Below, one piece after another: positions 5,413 to 5,661 of a stretch of DNA of 5,661 bases. The notes below the pieces were generated by a model. The model was given only the letters and a program-made list of their open reading frames with translations, searched no databases and had not been told where the DNA came from. The stretch comes from an uncultured Ruminococcus sp. Lineage in GTDB: Bacteria; Bacillota; Clostridia; Oscillospirales; Ruminococcaceae. The stretch covers positions 1 through 5,661 of the forward strand of contig CAMCMW010000126.1 of the NCBI GenBank assembly GCA_945876155.1, given 5' to 3'. The position numbers were made by a program, and so were the translations under genes. Position 1 is the first letter of the stretch, and every line of letters starts with the position of its first letter.

Positions 5413-5661
5413 ATGAGTGCATGGAGTCACAGAATCTTTGATGATGATATAACCCTTGACTGCTTAGGCGACCTTAACGCAAGTGAAGATATTGTTCAGG
5501 CTTTAGAAAGCTTTTTATCCGAGGCTCTTGAATATGCCGACGATTATCTTGATTATGATGCCGGAGCTTATGGTCTTGCAGCAGCCTGTGTAATTGACGC
5601 AAAGCTTAACGGACTTGAACTGGAACTTTTATCAGACGGCTGTGCGGAAGAAGAACTCAAT
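5413..5661 (+). CDS. DUF4259-like protein, 3' end cut by the window edge
   Basis: The first 83 residues are visible and the frame is open to the right edge. The start MSAWSHRIFDDDITLDCLGDL fits the DUF4259 pattern as I recall it, 'M.aWg...FdnD.a.D.l.dL'. A strongly acidic helical region follows (EDIVQALESFLSEALEYADD, residues 25-44), then an Ala-rich helix near 52-64. The protein seems soluble. AAAGGA lies about nine bases before the ATG, and the preceding gene's stop ends one base away, which suggests co-translation of the pair. The function is unknown. A role as an immunity or stress protein is possible but not shown by the sequence. Confidence 0.82.
   Translation, partial: MSAWSHRIFDDDITLDCLGDLNASEDIVQALESFLSEALEYADDYLDYDAGAYGLAAACVIDAKLNGLELELLSDGCAEEELN

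Noticed and set aside
1..5661. CRISPR array, tRNA, rRNA, insertion sequence or phage genes
   Set aside because: No regularly spaced direct repeats, cloverleaf-like sequence, transposase or integrase motif was seen on either strand.

Overview
The window looks like a chromosomal segment of a Firmicute of the Ruminococcus type (Oscillospiraceae). The basis is the xylose isomerase, whose sequence closely matches from memory the long (class II) enzyme of Ruminococcus flavefaciens, including an unusual [12 protein letters not shown] stretch. Strong purine-rich ribosome binding sites, a near-consensus sigma-A-type promoter pair and moderately AT-rich intergenic DNA also fit. The species assignment is inference; no rRNA or tRNA gene is present.

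Layout. (1) Positions 1-2447, minus strand: a tightly packed three-gene cluster, read from right to left. It holds a VTT/DedA-type (TVP38/TMEM64-like) membrane protein, a PIN-like nuclease-fold protein whose stop/start junction overlaps the first gene by one base, and an MFS transporter that runs off the left edge. (2) Positions 2448-2776: a 329-base divergent intergenic region. It contains a minus-strand promoter, a 16-base palindrome over the predicted start site of that promoter, a leader of about 185 nt with several strong hairpins and one mutually exclusive pairing, and a separate extended -10 promoter for the plus-strand gene. (3) Positions 2777-3529, plus strand: a multi-pass membrane protein with a DUF5412-like soluble tail. 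(4) Positions 3602-4924, plus strand: xylA, complete, with all metal-binding residues, a near-ideal Shine-Dalgarno sequence and an intrinsic terminator (4980-5017). (5) Positions 5031-5661, plus strand: a DUF4288-like protein and a DUF4259-like protein (cut by the right edge) that form a pair.

How the genes work together. The three minus-strand genes are probably one operon from the promoter at 2639-2666, perhaps with repressor control at the palindrome and leader-level control before the first start codon. The operon's job is unknown: it joins two membrane proteins to a putative RNase. xylA appears to be a stand-alone transcription unit, with no xylulokinase or xylose regulator in view. It supplies D-xylose to D-xylulose isomerisation, consistent with a plant-fibre-degrading gut bacterium. 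The DUF4288/DUF4259 pair starts only 14-19 bases after the xylA terminator, so it may depend on readthrough.

The most unusual features are the structured leader or repeat element (2468-2594), the perfect palindrome on the operon start site, and a nearly gap-free 65-residue internal duplication in the PIN-like protein. None is proof of a new system.
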